From Takakia lepidozioides (Eukaryota; Streptophyta; Takakiopsida; Takakiales; Takakiaceae), in NCBI GenBank assembly GCA_030704615.1, contig CM060731.1, forward strand, positions 57,578,756 through 57,642,755: a DNA stretch of 64,000 nucleotides. Reading direction: 5' to 3'. This document shows, piece by piece, positions 38,870 through 51,600 of this stretch. Under the pieces are notes generated by a model. That model saw only the letters and a list, made by a program, of their open reading frames with translations, was not told where the DNA came from and did no database searches. The position numbers and the translations under genes were made by a program. Within the stretch, counting starts at the first letter, position 1. Each line of letters starts with the position of its first letter.

Positions 38870-39774
38870 CCGATTACTATCTCCTTCCGAAATGACTTTG
38901 AAAAGCTCCGTGGCATGGGTCGCAGAATCCTCCGTGTCTACAAATGCCATAGGAATCGCCTAGTTGAGGGTCGGCTCTGGGTTCCACATATTCTTGAGAA
39001 ATTCACTGCCTTTGAACATTGGGACATCATCCTCCTCCAAAATGTTTCCCTGAAGGCTTCGTTTCCATTTTTCGACCAATGCCTCCACCGAGATTTGACG
39101 GCTTGTTGAGCTCTGGCGTGTCAGAAGCCCACTTGTGGTACTTGTGAACCGATTCTAGGTAACGAGTGTTGTGTGCATACTCCTCTTCCAATTCTATCCG
39201 TCCCCGTGGTACGCGTCTAGGCAGGGCACGACCAATCCCCCTCATCGACATTCTAGGCCAGTGCTTCACCTCACCGAATACGTTGCTTGTCTCATTGTTA
39301 AGTCCAAACCTGATGAAGAGGTCCAAAATTTCCATCTTCTCAATTGTATCTTGATTCCTTTACTCCAAATTGTCCGCCATCTTGTCTATGCGTTTGAACA
39401 GTGAAGTGCTCCTAGAAATGAAAGTTTTTTCCTGCATTTTACTCGGAGCTCTCTGTAGAGCCAATGGTTTAAAGTCCAAATCCTCAATGTCAGGATTTCC
39501 AGACGTAACTCTACCCCAAACAGTTGCAGTTTGAAAGAAAACTGAGAGAGACGGAGTAATAGGAACTCAGATCTGAAGCATACCTTACCACCATGCCCCC
39601 TTTCCTAGAAAACAATGTGTCAGCCCATCGTGACTTTCTCCCTGCAGTGCCCCAACTTCCCCGTGTCTCCATTCCGCAACTCTCTAGATAGTGGAATTGA
39701 GAATGAAGGCCTTCATATCCTTTTATATATGCATTGAGCAATGTCAATTTCCTACCTCCGAGGCTTGCTGCCAA
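38870..39774 (-). pseudogene. Decayed minus-strand coding region, unknown
   Basis: Minus frames give protein-like stretches (for example EILDLFIRFGLNNETSNVFG and RGRIELEEEYAHNTRYLESV at 39335-39150, and FLKNMWNPEPTLN at about 38980) separated by stops and shifts. No domain is recognised. Its place in a repeat-rich block suggests a transposon ORF. Confidence 0.3.
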
Positions 39775-39948
39775 GTCTCTACCCCTAAGGACACACCGGA
39801 ATCTCTACCCACAAAAGAGACCCACCAAGTCTATACCCCCGAGGAAAGACCCAAGTCTCTAATCTCGAAACATCCAAAACGCTCGTAGGCACCCAAGATG
39901 CCCGAAATGCCCAGGAGTGCCCGAAACGTCTTCAAAACTCAGTTAATT

Positions 39949-40322
39949 TCTGTCCTCGAGCCTGCTCCCGAGACTTAGGCAGATTTCTGTCCTCGAACTT
40001 GCTCTCGGGGCTTATGCAAAATTCTGTCCTCAAGCCTGTCCTCGGGACTTAGCCAGATTTCTGACCTTAAACCCTGCCTTCGGGACTTAGCCGAATTTAT
40101 GTCTTCGAGCCTGCTCTTGGGACTTGGGCCAATTTCCGTCTTCAGATCCTACCGCCGGGACTTAGTTAAATTTCTGTCCACAATTGTGCTTTCGAGACTT
40201 AGCCATATTTCTATCCTCGAATCCTGCCTTTGGGACTTAGCCAAAATTCTGTCCGCAAGCATACTCTCTGGACTTAGGCAGATTCTTGTCCTTGAACCCT
40301 GACTTTAGGACTTAGCCAAATT
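39949..40322. repeat. Minisatellite, about 10 copies of a 37-38 bp unit
   Basis: Units begin TCTGTCCTCGA-CCTGC and continue CTCGGGACTTAGCCA-ATT. Ten diverged copies can be counted in a row. A different, looser repetition (CCAAGTCTCTACCCC) precedes it at 39765-39880. Confidence 0.9.
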
Positions 40323-40479
40323 TTCGCTTATCCGGGAAGCACGATCTAGACCGTCCAAGATCGGACGGTTCGGATTTAAAGTTGTCGACCCTCGACCTGG
40401 CCTTATGATTAAAAAAGAGGAGCGGGAAGCCCAAAGGCTTCGTGTCCCAAAAATTTCTTTGACCACTGCTGTTCCTCAA

Positions 40480-42175
40480 TACAAATAAACCAGATCCCAC
40501 CCAGAGGAGCCAGGCCAGGAAATGGTCAGCATGGGACTTCAGGGGGGTGCGCAGGGTGGCTGACATTTGGAAGGTTGACGCCTTTGTCTCCAAAGACCAC
40601 ATTTCCACCATCCTAGGGAAGAACATGACCAACTCATCCTACGACTCCCTCATTCAGGAGGTTTCCAGCCAATGGCTGCCTAGTCTCCAAGCAGGCCCTA
40701 GCACACCAGCCTTCAATTTTTGGACCCTGGGCATAATCCAATCCAGCCCCTTTTTGTCACAGAAGTAGACGAGGTGAACTACAAGGGTTTTCCCTTCCAT
40801 GTTGACACTGACACCATGAAGCTTAAACTGCAAAGCAACTACCCCCTCACATTACCGCGCTTTCCCCACACCCCCATCAGAAATTTGTTGATGGTCTTCT
40901 CCGGCAAAAGAGATGGACCCTGTCCCTCCAATCAACGTCCCCCTATCCCTATGGCTCGGTTCCCAATCATTCATCTGGATATCAGGCAGGCCGTTGGCAG
41001 AACTGGAATTCGATCCAAAGGAGTGGGAATGGACATTTGCACGCTCCAGAGACCCCTTTCTAGACTACACAACCAAGAAAGCGTACCTGGCACTCTCCAA
41101 TCCCCAGCCCATGCAAGCCAAATGGAACGAGCGGTGGAGCCACTTCCATTTCACAAACGAGAACTGGAACTCCATCTGGGCCACTATATGGAGCAAAACG
41201 AGACCATCCAAAATAGCAACATTTCTGTGGCAAGTAGCTAACAGGGTATTGAAGGTGGGGGAGTGGCTAGGATTTAACAACGCCCTCCTATATAAATGCT
41301 GCTCATCTGCTGTTATGGAAACCCTGGAGCATTGCCTTCTGCAGTGCTAGGCTCCATCTGCCATCTGGCCAATGGTGAAGGCCTTCTATAGGCGCTGGAA
41401 TCATACTAATCTATCACAGGTTCACATCCTCCCGAACTACGACCAGGGCTCAAAAACTAGGGCTCTACCATGCCCTGTATTCGACACTCTCAGAAGCTCA
41501 ACCCTGTGGCACTTGTGGAGAGCCAGATATAATAGAACGTTCTCAGCTAGAACTTGTGGGATCTTTGCTCTCCTCACACTTATTTACCAGGACTTGCAAA
41601 TTGAGGCTAAGAAAGCGTGGAAAAAACTTTGTGCAGATGTTGCGAGAGCTCCATGACAGGCAGATCTGCTCCATGCCAACTTTACCTCGACTTGGGGGTG
41701 GGAGGGCATCCTATGCTGCAGCGCAAATCCGGACAGCTGCGATTGGAACATCTTACCCCCACAAGAATGGAGAGACATCAGGGGCACCGTTCACAGCTTC
41801 GCCGAAGTTTGACAGGGACATCAATTGGAAGCACATCAAGTAGTCTTCTAAAGCCTCCAAGCTAAGCTTTCGTTGAGTACTAAACACAAGGGTAGTGAAC
41901 AGGAGGCAACGTCTCATTGCATCACTCCAGATTCGGCGAGATTCTCAGGACCCTTAATCGGCAGTACTCATAGAATGGCATAAGTAAGATTTAAAGGCCA
42001 TAGGCCTTGCTGCTTTGTTTACACTCTGCCTGAGTAGGCACGATCTCCCTTCACTGATTATGGTCTGTGTGCCTTATGGCGATATCGAGGGTTTTAATTT
42101 TTTCCCTCCAATAATTCTAATAAATGAACCAGGGCTAGATCCCTGTTCACAAAAAAAAAAAAAAAAAAAAAAAAA
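40480..42175 (+). mobile_element. 5'-truncated LINE (reverse transcriptase 3' domain, poly(A))
   Basis: Plus-strand frames give the post-RT region, with the zinc-binding domain: IWSKTRPSKIATFLWQVANR then C-C, METLEHCLLQC (41180-41350) and a following WHLWRARYNRTF stretch. Several frame breaks are present. It ends with a 3' UTR and an A run of about 25 bases at 42150-42175, as expected of a LINE insertion. The 5' part (endonuclease and RT core) is absent. Confidence 0.82.
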
Positions 42176-45100
42176 CACACTTGAGAATGGTTTAGTTTTG
42201 GAAGATCCTTGCAATTATTGGAGCATATTATATTGGAGTTGTAGTTTCAGGCATGTCTATATGTGGACCTTGGGAGTCCACTAGTTGCCATAATACATTA
42301 ATGGTATGAAAATACGTCAATGTGTGACCACAAGTTTGTAAAGAAATGCAGCATGTCAATGAAACAAAAGAAAACATGGGACATGAAGTTGTATGGTACA
42401 AAATAGACCCTATCATTATTTTATTGCATTCAATAAATTGAGGGACTAAATAATTACGAAAATAATATTATAATAAATATTTGCATATAATGTATAATTT
42501 GTCTAGATGAAATAACATCATTCATTTGGGCCTATTTCTATACCGCAATAGAAGACGTCACATTGCTGATGTTCTCTCTGGAGCAAAATCTGAGTTTCTC
42601 TGCACTTCATCACCATCACCATGATTGGTGTTGTAATCATCATCTTCATCTTTTCTGTTATTTCCAGAATCTGTAGTTGGTGTTCGAATATGCAGCTGAC
42701 CTCAAGCACCATCATATATGGAATAAGGCCTTACACTACTATAGTTGCATATATGTCAGGAACACCTCATGCGGCTACTATTTTATTATCTCATTAAAAT
42801 CCCCCCTCTGTAACATTTGTTACAATTTGCAAGCAGTTCTAGGACCTCTTGTTTGTGGTTGCCTCCTTTAAAGCCTAGCCAACACCATGCTTTTTAGGAC
42901 TCTAAACTTGCTTATTCTAAGCTTGAGCTTTAGGCAACAAACTAAAACCTGAACTAAACTTCACAAAGCAACTAAGAAACGAATGAAGAAGTGGTGAGCA
43001 AGTTCACATTTCTACTCTTATATACTAAATAAACAATAAACAGTGATGGGTGGATGGAATATCCAATTATCCACGGATGAGGAAAGATATTATCCATTTT
43101 CAATTGGTAGGTAGAAACTTCATCCACCAGCTGCCCTAGGGTGCACTTAGATATTTTAGGCCCTCAAAATCCTTCCATCTGAATTTGGGTGGCCACGAAC
43201 GTCCGGAAAACCCGAAAATAGGTGCCGTCGCATTCTAGCAAAAAATCCTAAAACTTGGTCATAAATTTTCCTCGGGGTACCCTTGAAATCCCTATCAATG
43301 TGTAGGTTCATTGAATTCGACCTCCATTCATGAAAAAATACTGAGCCGCAACGACCTCCACGTAAAGACTCACATTCCATAATTGTTTGTCCATTTATAG
43401 TTCTCTAAACCCTAAACCCTAAGCCCTTAAACGTAACTCCAGTGTTTGATGCGCATTCTTCATAGACTAGATACAATCTGTGGTTGGGAAATTTTATTCC
43501 CTAAACCCTAGGTGACAAGTCATTTGTACCCTTCCCAATATTTTCTTTTCCATTTATACCGAGTATTATGGTTAGTACCCTCGCAAACTCTATACCCTAA
43601 AACCTAATTTCAATGTTTGATGCTTATTTATTTATTACTTCCAATTTTGGATACGGTCGAAGTGGTGGGGATAATATTTCATGAATTGTTCTACGTATGG
43701 GTAAAGACTCAAACTCCATAATTGTTTGTCCATTTATAGTTTTCTAAAACCCTAAACCCTAAACCAAACTCCACTGTTTGATTCACATTCCTCATAGAAA
43801 TTTGGATACAATCTGTGGTTGGGATATTTCATTAACAAATTTCATAGGTGTCAAGTCATCTGTACACTTTCCCATATTTTCTTTTCCATTCATACCAAGT
43901 ACTATGTTTCAATGTACCCTAGCAAACTCTATAGCCTGAAACCTAATTCCAGCTTGGTTCAATGACTTTATAGCTGAATCTACATGACACTCTTCCACAA
44001 TATTTGGTTGTCATATGAACCTTTCGGAATGATCCCTAAATATTTTGAAACATAATTCACATGTTTAATTGAAATCCAACCTTATTCCATTCAACGTTTT
44101 AATCCATCAATTGAAAACACAAATGAAAAGTAAACATCCATATCATGCTTACAGTATAGTAGTACCATGAACCAATGTATTGCAAGTTTATCTTCTTGAA
44201 TCATCTCTTTATGTCATACATCTATCAATTTATTAATAACTTCATTCAATCGATCTTATCTTTATAATTTTCTGATGCAAAGTACGTCATTCGACTTACC
44301 ATTCGATGTTACATGAATGGGATTGTGCAACTTCACAAGTTAAATGACTCAATATTCCACGATATTATTATTATTACTTGAATTAATTTTAATTATGTTA
44401 TATATTAAGTTTGGTCCGGATTTAAGCCAAAAGTCCGGAATTACTTAAAATAGGGTTGCATACCCGGATGTGCGATAAGCGGCAGGCCACACCATGGGCC
44501 AAGTGTTTTTGCATTTGGCCTATTATTGAGGGAGCTTTGAAAAATTAACTATCAATGAAAGCCCAAAACGGGCCTATTGGGCGCTTAGGGTTAACAAGGG
44601 AGGAAAGCTTGAACCTTACACTAGCCTTGAGGATTTGGTTACAAATGATTACACTCTAGAAGCTTCGCGTAGTTATAAATTTGGACGTGATGTGGCACTA
44701 ACATGTCAGTGTCACGTTGAAAACGGATGTTGCACGTTGTAATTTGTTTTTATTTTTTATTTTTATAATTTATTTATATTTAATTTATTTTAAGCCATAT
44801 TGTCTTCAGCTTATAAAAATTGTTTGTTATTTAATTATCACGTGAACTGCCGGCGGACATTGAAAGCATGATCTGTTCATGCAAGCACCCTTTTCTGATT
44901 GGTCACAAAATCAAAAGACATCATAAGGTAGTGCGCGAAATAGGAACGTGGTTACAGTTGAGGGCAAGAATGGGTGAATTGAAAGAGTTTTAAATGTAGA
45001 TACCGAAGAACTCATGAGGCGAGATCGTCAACAATTAGGTTTTACCCTAAAATTGTTGGACCAAGGGAACCGGATGTTATGTTTAAGTTAGGGTTGCATA

Positions 45101-45440
45101 CTGACGTAACGTCAGGTCACATTAGGTCACATCGGATGTGACGCTGACATGGACCTACATCACGTCAATTTTATATTTTATAAATAAATAAATAAAGATG
45201 GGTAAAAGAAAGATGTCACATGAGCTAAAATAAATACGAAAAAATAGTCACGTGACCTAAATAAACAACAAAAAAAATATCAAAATCAGCTGTGATAATC
45301 TGTCAAATTGATAATTCAGGACCGCAATCCTGATTCATTAATATTTCTTAATAAATCGCTACCTCCAGAGCTGGCAGTCCCAATATATTAAAATTTTAAT
45401 AAAAACTATAAAGTCACATATTCAATTTATTATTTATATT
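42176..45440. other. AT-rich, gene-free stretch
   Basis: No gene is recognised. The stretch is strongly AT-rich, and its middle holds a 339-bp tandem duplication with telomere-like runs, annotated separately. 44400-45300 has palindromic AT tracts and TGACGT/ACGTCA motifs. Confidence 0.5.
43362..43965. repeat. Tandem duplication (339-bp period) with CCCTAAA runs
   Basis: GTAAAGACTCA-A-TCCATAAT starts at 43362 and again at 43701, followed in both by TTGTTTGTCCATTTATAGTT, two or three CCCTAAA units, ATACAATCTGTGGTTGGGA, TATTTTCTTTTCCATT and GCAAACTCTATA. The telomere-like units (43402-43420, 43498-43510, 43745-43765) are the plant type and sit at the same place in each copy. Confidence 0.88.
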
Positions 45441-45645
45441 CTTGAGAATTTGGGACCGCCAGATTGGGGATAGCACAAGTAAGGTCCATCATACAAGTGG
45501 GGGTAAATTCGGAGAGAGCAGGATGTGTAGAAATGAACTTTAAATTGACATCTTGCCTAAAACAGTCGAGGCGGAGGAAACAAGGCTTGTTCGGCCTCAC
45601 GATAGATTATGCGGGTGCATTCACGTCCATCCCACTAAGGCATAT

Positions 45646-47025
45646 TCAGTGGAAAATCAATTGGAGGGGCTGGTACCCCCGATGAAAATTAAAATCCAAC
45701 TCCAAGGCTTGGGTCGCCGATGAAGAGTTGACCTTGGGAAAATCACGATGAAAAGGAAGAGCCAAATTGAAGGACCTACTGGAATTAGTAGAATAGGGAA
45801 GGGAATATAGACAACTTGGAAAAGAGACGAGCATTCCCAATTGCTCAATTCTGTTTGCAGTTTCAAATGCCTCCTCCACTGTATTATGGGGTAACATATC
45901 CACTTTCTTTTGCAACTCTGGTCTTAGTCCACTCACAAACCAAGTCTTCTGTAAACCTGGTGCTGGTACTGCAGCCAGCTTTTTCATCATCAATTCCATC
46001 TTTTCCATATATTCCTCAACAGTTTCATGCTTCTTTTGCTTTAACTGTTGTAAACTTCCATACACTTCATCCTCAGTTTTACTTGTCCTGAACCTATTTC
46101 GGAATGCTGTATTCAAGCCATTCCAGGTTAGGAAATGATTATCAGGGAATCTTGCATACCATTCACTTGCTTTCTTGATAAGTGAACAAGGAAACAATCT
46201 CATCTTGGCATCATCGTCATTCTCATTGTTCACTATACACATGTGCTCAAATTGGCTAATGTGTACACCGGGATCCCCTTTTCCTGAATATATTGGAAAA
46301 TGTGGTTTTGTCCGTGTTGGTTGTAACGCCATCTGTGGCCCTACCTTCTGCCCACTGACAGGTGCTGGCACCCTTGCTGGTGCTGGTCCTTCTGGATTGG
46401 TTATTGTTGTGGTGGATCTTCCACCAAGTGGTGGCCCTTGAGCACTCCCTGCTACTGGCCCCACGATATTCACAGTATTTCCAGCTTCAGTTGCACTACT
46501 TCCCACACTCCTCGTCCCCCCAGAGCCAGATCCAGGCAGCCCGCCTGATCCCCATGAGCCGACACCTTCGTTGGCCTGTGATCCAAGTGCTCCACTTGAT
46601 CCAGGTCCAACGGGTTGGGATGTCATGGCTGTAGTCTCAACCTCAGCTGTTGGGTCTACTTCTTCATACCCCTCCTCTTCCAATTTCTTCTCTCTATTTT
46701 CATCCTCCAAGTTCTGCCCTTGGGTTTCTTCTTCACTCATGTAACTCAACTGCCATGGTGTTGGAGAGTCTGAACTCTCTGTTGGCTCTGCCACATCCTC
46801 TCCTCCTTCTTCACCTTCCGCTTCAAAAACTGGAGTTCCTGCTTTTGGTGTTCCATGCCAACTCTTATCAAAGATTTCTGTCAAATCTTTTATCCAGGGA
46901 TATACCTCAAATCTTTCACCTCGTGATTGATCTTCTTCCCGTACCAATTCCCTTAATCTTTCTTGCAAAGAAACAGAATGAGTGGCATCCAACTCTAGTT
47001 CTTCCGGTATGGGTGAGCTTAGCAT
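45646..47025 (-). mobile_element. Ty3/gypsy-type retrotransposon gag region
   Basis: One open minus-strand frame of about 459 codons from ATG 47025. The N-terminal half is low-complexity and acidic, then Gly/Ser-rich. The C-terminal half is a retrotransposon gag domain: KMRLFPCSLIKKASEWYARF, FLTWNGLNTAFRNRF, VYGSLQQLKQKKHETVEEYM and FVSGLRPELQKKV. The last 60 residues lose similarity and may be a different sequence fused after a deletion. No protease, RT or integrase follows, so the element is truncated. Upstream (about 47045-47060, minus) TGGTATCCGGGTC resembles a primer-binding site for initiator Met tRNA. Confidence 0.85.
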
Positions 47026-47379
47026 ACTCAATCAAAGACCCGGATACCACGGTTCAAACAAACTTGGAAACGGAAGAAAATGTATGATACTGGGATGAGA
47101 AACGAAGCCACTTGGGGGAAAAGACTCTCAAGCCTCCCCCGTCCAACTGGAGCCACCGCCTCATCTTACTCAACGAGGAACTCCTCATGTGTTTCCATCC
47201 AAATTTTTGACTGGCCCCGCTTCCAAAGTGGCCAACCTTGACATTAGGTGGGGACAAGAAGGCTGAACACAGGATTGTCAAGGAAGGCTATTGCCTCGGA
47301 AACTTTGGGACGAAAACTGTGCCAGTGACGCCAGTTTTGGTCCACCTTAGTACCCTACATCTACCAAGGGGAGCTGTTC

Positions 47380-47520
47380 CACATGGCGAGGAGGCTGGGA
47401 GCGGGGACCAGGAACAGGGGAGCGAGCCGTGTTCCATAGGGCGAGGAGGCTGGGAGCGGGGAGCGGGAACAAGGGACAGGGATAGGGGAGCAGGCCTAGG
47501 AACACGGGAGCGGAGTGAAG
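47380..47520. repeat. GGGAGCGGGGA-rich low-complexity repeat
   Basis: Purine-rich repetition of GGCGAGGAGGCTGGGAGCGG and GGGAGCGGG-type units, with two longer copies at about 47388 and 47439. It lies in the presumed LTR or flank of the gag element. Confidence 0.7.
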
Positions 47521-48690
47521 ATCTTGGACTAAAAATTATCTCTTAGATTAAAAAATAAAAAATAAATATGTACAACCAATCACTCAACATGCTTCAAGTG
47601 TGACAATTCAAACCTCAAACCTTATTACTATACTGCATACTACCTAGCCACTGCACTTACCGTCCGCTTTTTGCTAAATCTTTGATTTTTAATGTAGAAT
47701 ACAATATGCCCACCCCCCAAAAAGGGCAGTAGCCACAAGGTGAAGTGGCTCTTGGTTATGCCTGCCGAGGGGGTGAGGATTTGACAACGCCCAGCAGGAA
47801 TGTCGCCAGTACGGCCACTGAGGCGAGAAGGATCCCAGGCTTGCATTCAACTAAGCGTAGTCGGGTAAGCGTAGTCTTCTCCAACCCCCAGTCGGATAAG
47901 ATGAAATAATTTCCTTCTTACCTAGACTGGGAGGGTATGTTTAAAATAATATACCCACACAACACTGGTGTGAACTAAGCATATGCGTATGGGATTGAAA
48001 ACAGTAGAATGAAAGAAGTGTGATCCTTACTCGCTGGAACACAGTACTTGAATGGGCCATGCTTTTTGTCCACACAACGTCGCTCCATGGCTTACTTACA
48101 AGTTATTGGATGCCAAAAGCAAACAGCTTCAAACTTGATCATTTCTTGTTTGGAGGAGAGACAAATTACTGGGATTCCCGGACACAGAGTCCGAAGGCCA
48201 AGGAACCGGCACGCCGGCCGTGCAAATCCCATAGCCGCCTCTTTTGAAACCACAAACGGACGGGGAAAGTCATGCTTCTAGAACTTTCCCGCTGATACAA
48301 TGCAAATTGAAGTTCTTCCACCGACGCGATCGATCCGCCTGGGCCAACGGACGGCTGAAGAAGCATTGTTATTGTGGGATTGTTACTCAATCACCTTATA
48401 TGAGGCAAAAACCGTGATATCTGTTGAGCAGCATCTCAGACAAAAGTGACATCGAACTGGAGATCAGGCTCATGTTTTGTGGGCCCTAGCATCTATGTCC
48501 CCTCCAATCCAGCCGCCGGAAGTCAAGGCACGCATCCCAAGGCCTTTGCAGATTGATCGCGAGCTGTGATGCCCGTAGCCTCCTGAACTGGGCTTTGTAG
48601 TTATAAGAACATGGCGACTGCCAGGCTCCATATCCCTGTGCAGGAGATTTGGCTGTGAGGGTGGTGAGGAGTTTACTGTCTCAGGAAAAG
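47521..48690. other. Intergenic and 5' flank of the lipase gene
   Basis: No gene is recognised up to the lipase. A short upstream ORF (ATG 48611, TGA 48656-48658, 15 codons) lies in the likely leader. Confidence 0.4.
48611..48658 (+). promoter_or_regulatory. Upstream ORF in the lipase leader
   Basis: ATG-initiated 15-codon frame ending 32 bp before the lipase start codon and in a different frame from it. If it is within the mRNA it could lower translation of the main ORF. Confidence 0.4.
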
Positions 48691-51600
48691 ATGGAGGGGA
48701 CCCCCGTGAGAAGAGTACCCACGTGGACGTGTGCAGTGTGGCTAGTGCTGGTGCTGCATGCTGCTACTTACAGCCTGGGTGACTTGGACCTTGGGGGACT
48801 CGGAAACCCCAGGAGAGGGCTGGATGATGCATACGGCAGCTTGTGTGCTTCCATCATCTCATTGAACGGCTACCCCTGTACAGAAATCACGGTCTGCATT
48901 GCTTACTGTTGCCTTACATCTTCCATGATGTGTGCTCGATACATGTCAATTTTTCAATTCTTAGTCTGGACTCATTGATCTTGGTCGAATCTGTTCGATC
49001 CTAGGCAGGCAGGCAGCTATTTGAACGCACATAAATCATGAAAATCTCTAGTCGTCAGCTATAGAAGCAGCACTACAGAGAGCGACCACTATAGACGGCC
49101 ATGAGCCGTGGGAAAAAAATTTAAAGGATTTGGGTCACTGATCACTCAAATATCGGTACACTAACTCAGTGATCTGCTTAGATGGCTAGCAGTTTTAAAT
49201 ATTGCACAGCCAATTGACCCTGTAACCAGCATGTGTCGAGCCCTTTACAGGTTCAGACATCGGATGGCTATCTGCTGGGGCTACAGCACATTCCATATGG
49301 AGCGAGCGGGCCAGGATCTGGAAATCGACCACCTGTCTACCTTCAGCACGGGTTGCTTGGGGTACATATCCATTGTCCAAGCTACTGCCGAGAAGCTCTG
49401 ATCCTCAAAAGATTATAGGAGATGGATCGTCTACCATGGTGCATATACATCAGATAATGGAACCTTGGTTCAGATAAGTAGATCGAGGCTGGGATCCAAA
49501 CTGAGAACTTTATTCGAGACAAGAATTGAGAATCAAGATATTTACGTTGAAATGAATCCACCGTTCAGTCCACGGAGATAGGGCCACGTGGACATGGACA
49601 CTGGCGTAACATCTGTTGAAAGTTCCGAAACTCCAATTTCAAGCCACAAATCGTGTGCGGGAATCATTATCGAGACCAGAAGATAACTTGAGATTTAAAG
49701 CTGTGGAGCTGCAACTACCCTACTTCCCAATATGCCTAGGTAGCAAATTCGCGATCCATGACAGTGATAGAAAATAATCATATATATGCATTTCACAGCA
49801 GCAGTGACTTTGTACACATACATATATAAGTCACCTCCAGGCAATTGCCTTACTTGGCACTTCCTCATCTGAACAGGGTGGAGACAATTGGGTGTTGAAC
49901 TCGCCCCAAGAATCATTGGCGTACATTCTGGCGGATCAAGGCTTTGACGTGTGGATCGGCAACATGCGTTGCATTCGGTGGAGCTCTGGCCACGTCAACC
50001 TCTCACCAACAGACTCGGTACTTGCACTTTCCCATGCCACTCGGAGTTTCTGCGACCCCCTCTTCGAAAAATGATCCCCAACTGAAATGAAAGCCAGATG
50101 CGAAGTACTTAGGTAGGATAACCTCTGATGTCAAAACTTTGGATTGTTCTTCAGCAATTTTGGTGTGCCCCCTCCAATGCAGGACTATTGGGACTGGTCA
50201 TTCGATGAACATGCATCGATTGATTTGCCTGCCCTGGTATCGTACGTCTACCAGGCAACTGGCACTCCCATCTACTACGTGGGTCACTCCCAGGTACGAA
50301 GTTTATGAGACAGGTTTCACAAAGGTTAACAATGCCAGGTTGCTACTTCCTCGTGCTCTTCTATGGATCAGCCCCATTTGTGTTGTGAGCTCAAGATCAT
50401 GTTACTAGACATATTAATTGAGATAAATGAGAGAAAAATTATAACGTTCTCAGTGCCTAAGGACGTCGATAGTGTACCGAGTAGTGTACCTAATTTTATA
50501 AAATGTGAGCTGGTTGCTCAATTGATATCGGTTTCTTTATAATCATGTTGGTTTCTCGCAGGGTACAATCATGGCCTTAGCAGCTTTCTCACAGTCAACA
50601 CAGTTGACAGATATGGTGAAAGCAGCTGTGTTGATGAGCCCAATCTCATTTTTGCAGCACATGACGTCAGTAGTTAGTAATGTCGCTGCTGATCTCATGG
50701 TTGACTCGGTACTGTATCAAGATCATGCTTTTGTTATATTATACTTTTGCAATGGTGCACAATCTTGAGTTGGAATGTGCTAGATCAAAATATGAGATAT
50801 CAAGGACTAGTCTGGCAAGTTACCAAGGCCCCTAGTTGTAACATGTAAATCTGCTGTGCATGCTTAGTCGACTTGTCCGAATTGCCACCGAGATCTCGTC
50901 TTACTTGGAGTGCTCAGATTTTGAATGTGGCAGGTTTTCAAGTTGTTTGGTATTCAAGAATTCAACGTGTACAAGTAAGTTTTAAGCCAGGGATGCGAGT
51001 TCCTAAAATAGATGCATTTATTTATGTATGTCAGCTTGGCTTCGAGTGCAAGTCTGCACTAGGTCGCCATTTGATACCTCGGGTGAATGCTTTCGAAAGA
51101 AATCAAGCTTATTTGAAATGGAAGAGCACAACTGTAACTGAGATCCTCCCAACATTTGACACAAGAATTGTTCTTGAGAAACGGTCATATTCAGTCCGAG
51201 ATTCAGTCATATTTGTACTAATTCTCAATGCCAGTCCTCTCCGAATTTTTCAAGGTGTTTTGATCATGCAGTGACGTAGGTTCAAAGCTACTGGGCCTGG
51301 CGTGCTCAGTAAACGGCGTGAATTGCGGTGATCTGGTCACCGCTGTTACAGGTACTTCTCTCATCAAATGAGCACTGCAGGTACAATCACTGGCCGACAC
51401 TCTCTGGGGACCATGTACTGCACCGAGCTGCAAGCTGTATCCGAGAGAGAATACTAGAGGGCTCTTTGGGCCCCATCAATTAATAGTAGACGATGCTCGA
51501 TGAGTCCGGCTATTAGAATTTGAATTTGCTGCCACAGGGTCGTCCATTTGGGAGGTTGCAGGCATCGGTACTGTACATGAGATTTGTATTGCATGATCCA

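Noticed and set aside
38848-45465. GGGACCGCCA motifs at 38850 and 45449 as LTRs of one large element
   Set aside because: Similarity is limited to about 20-30 bp around a hairpin motif. The content between them is several unrelated elements in different orientations.
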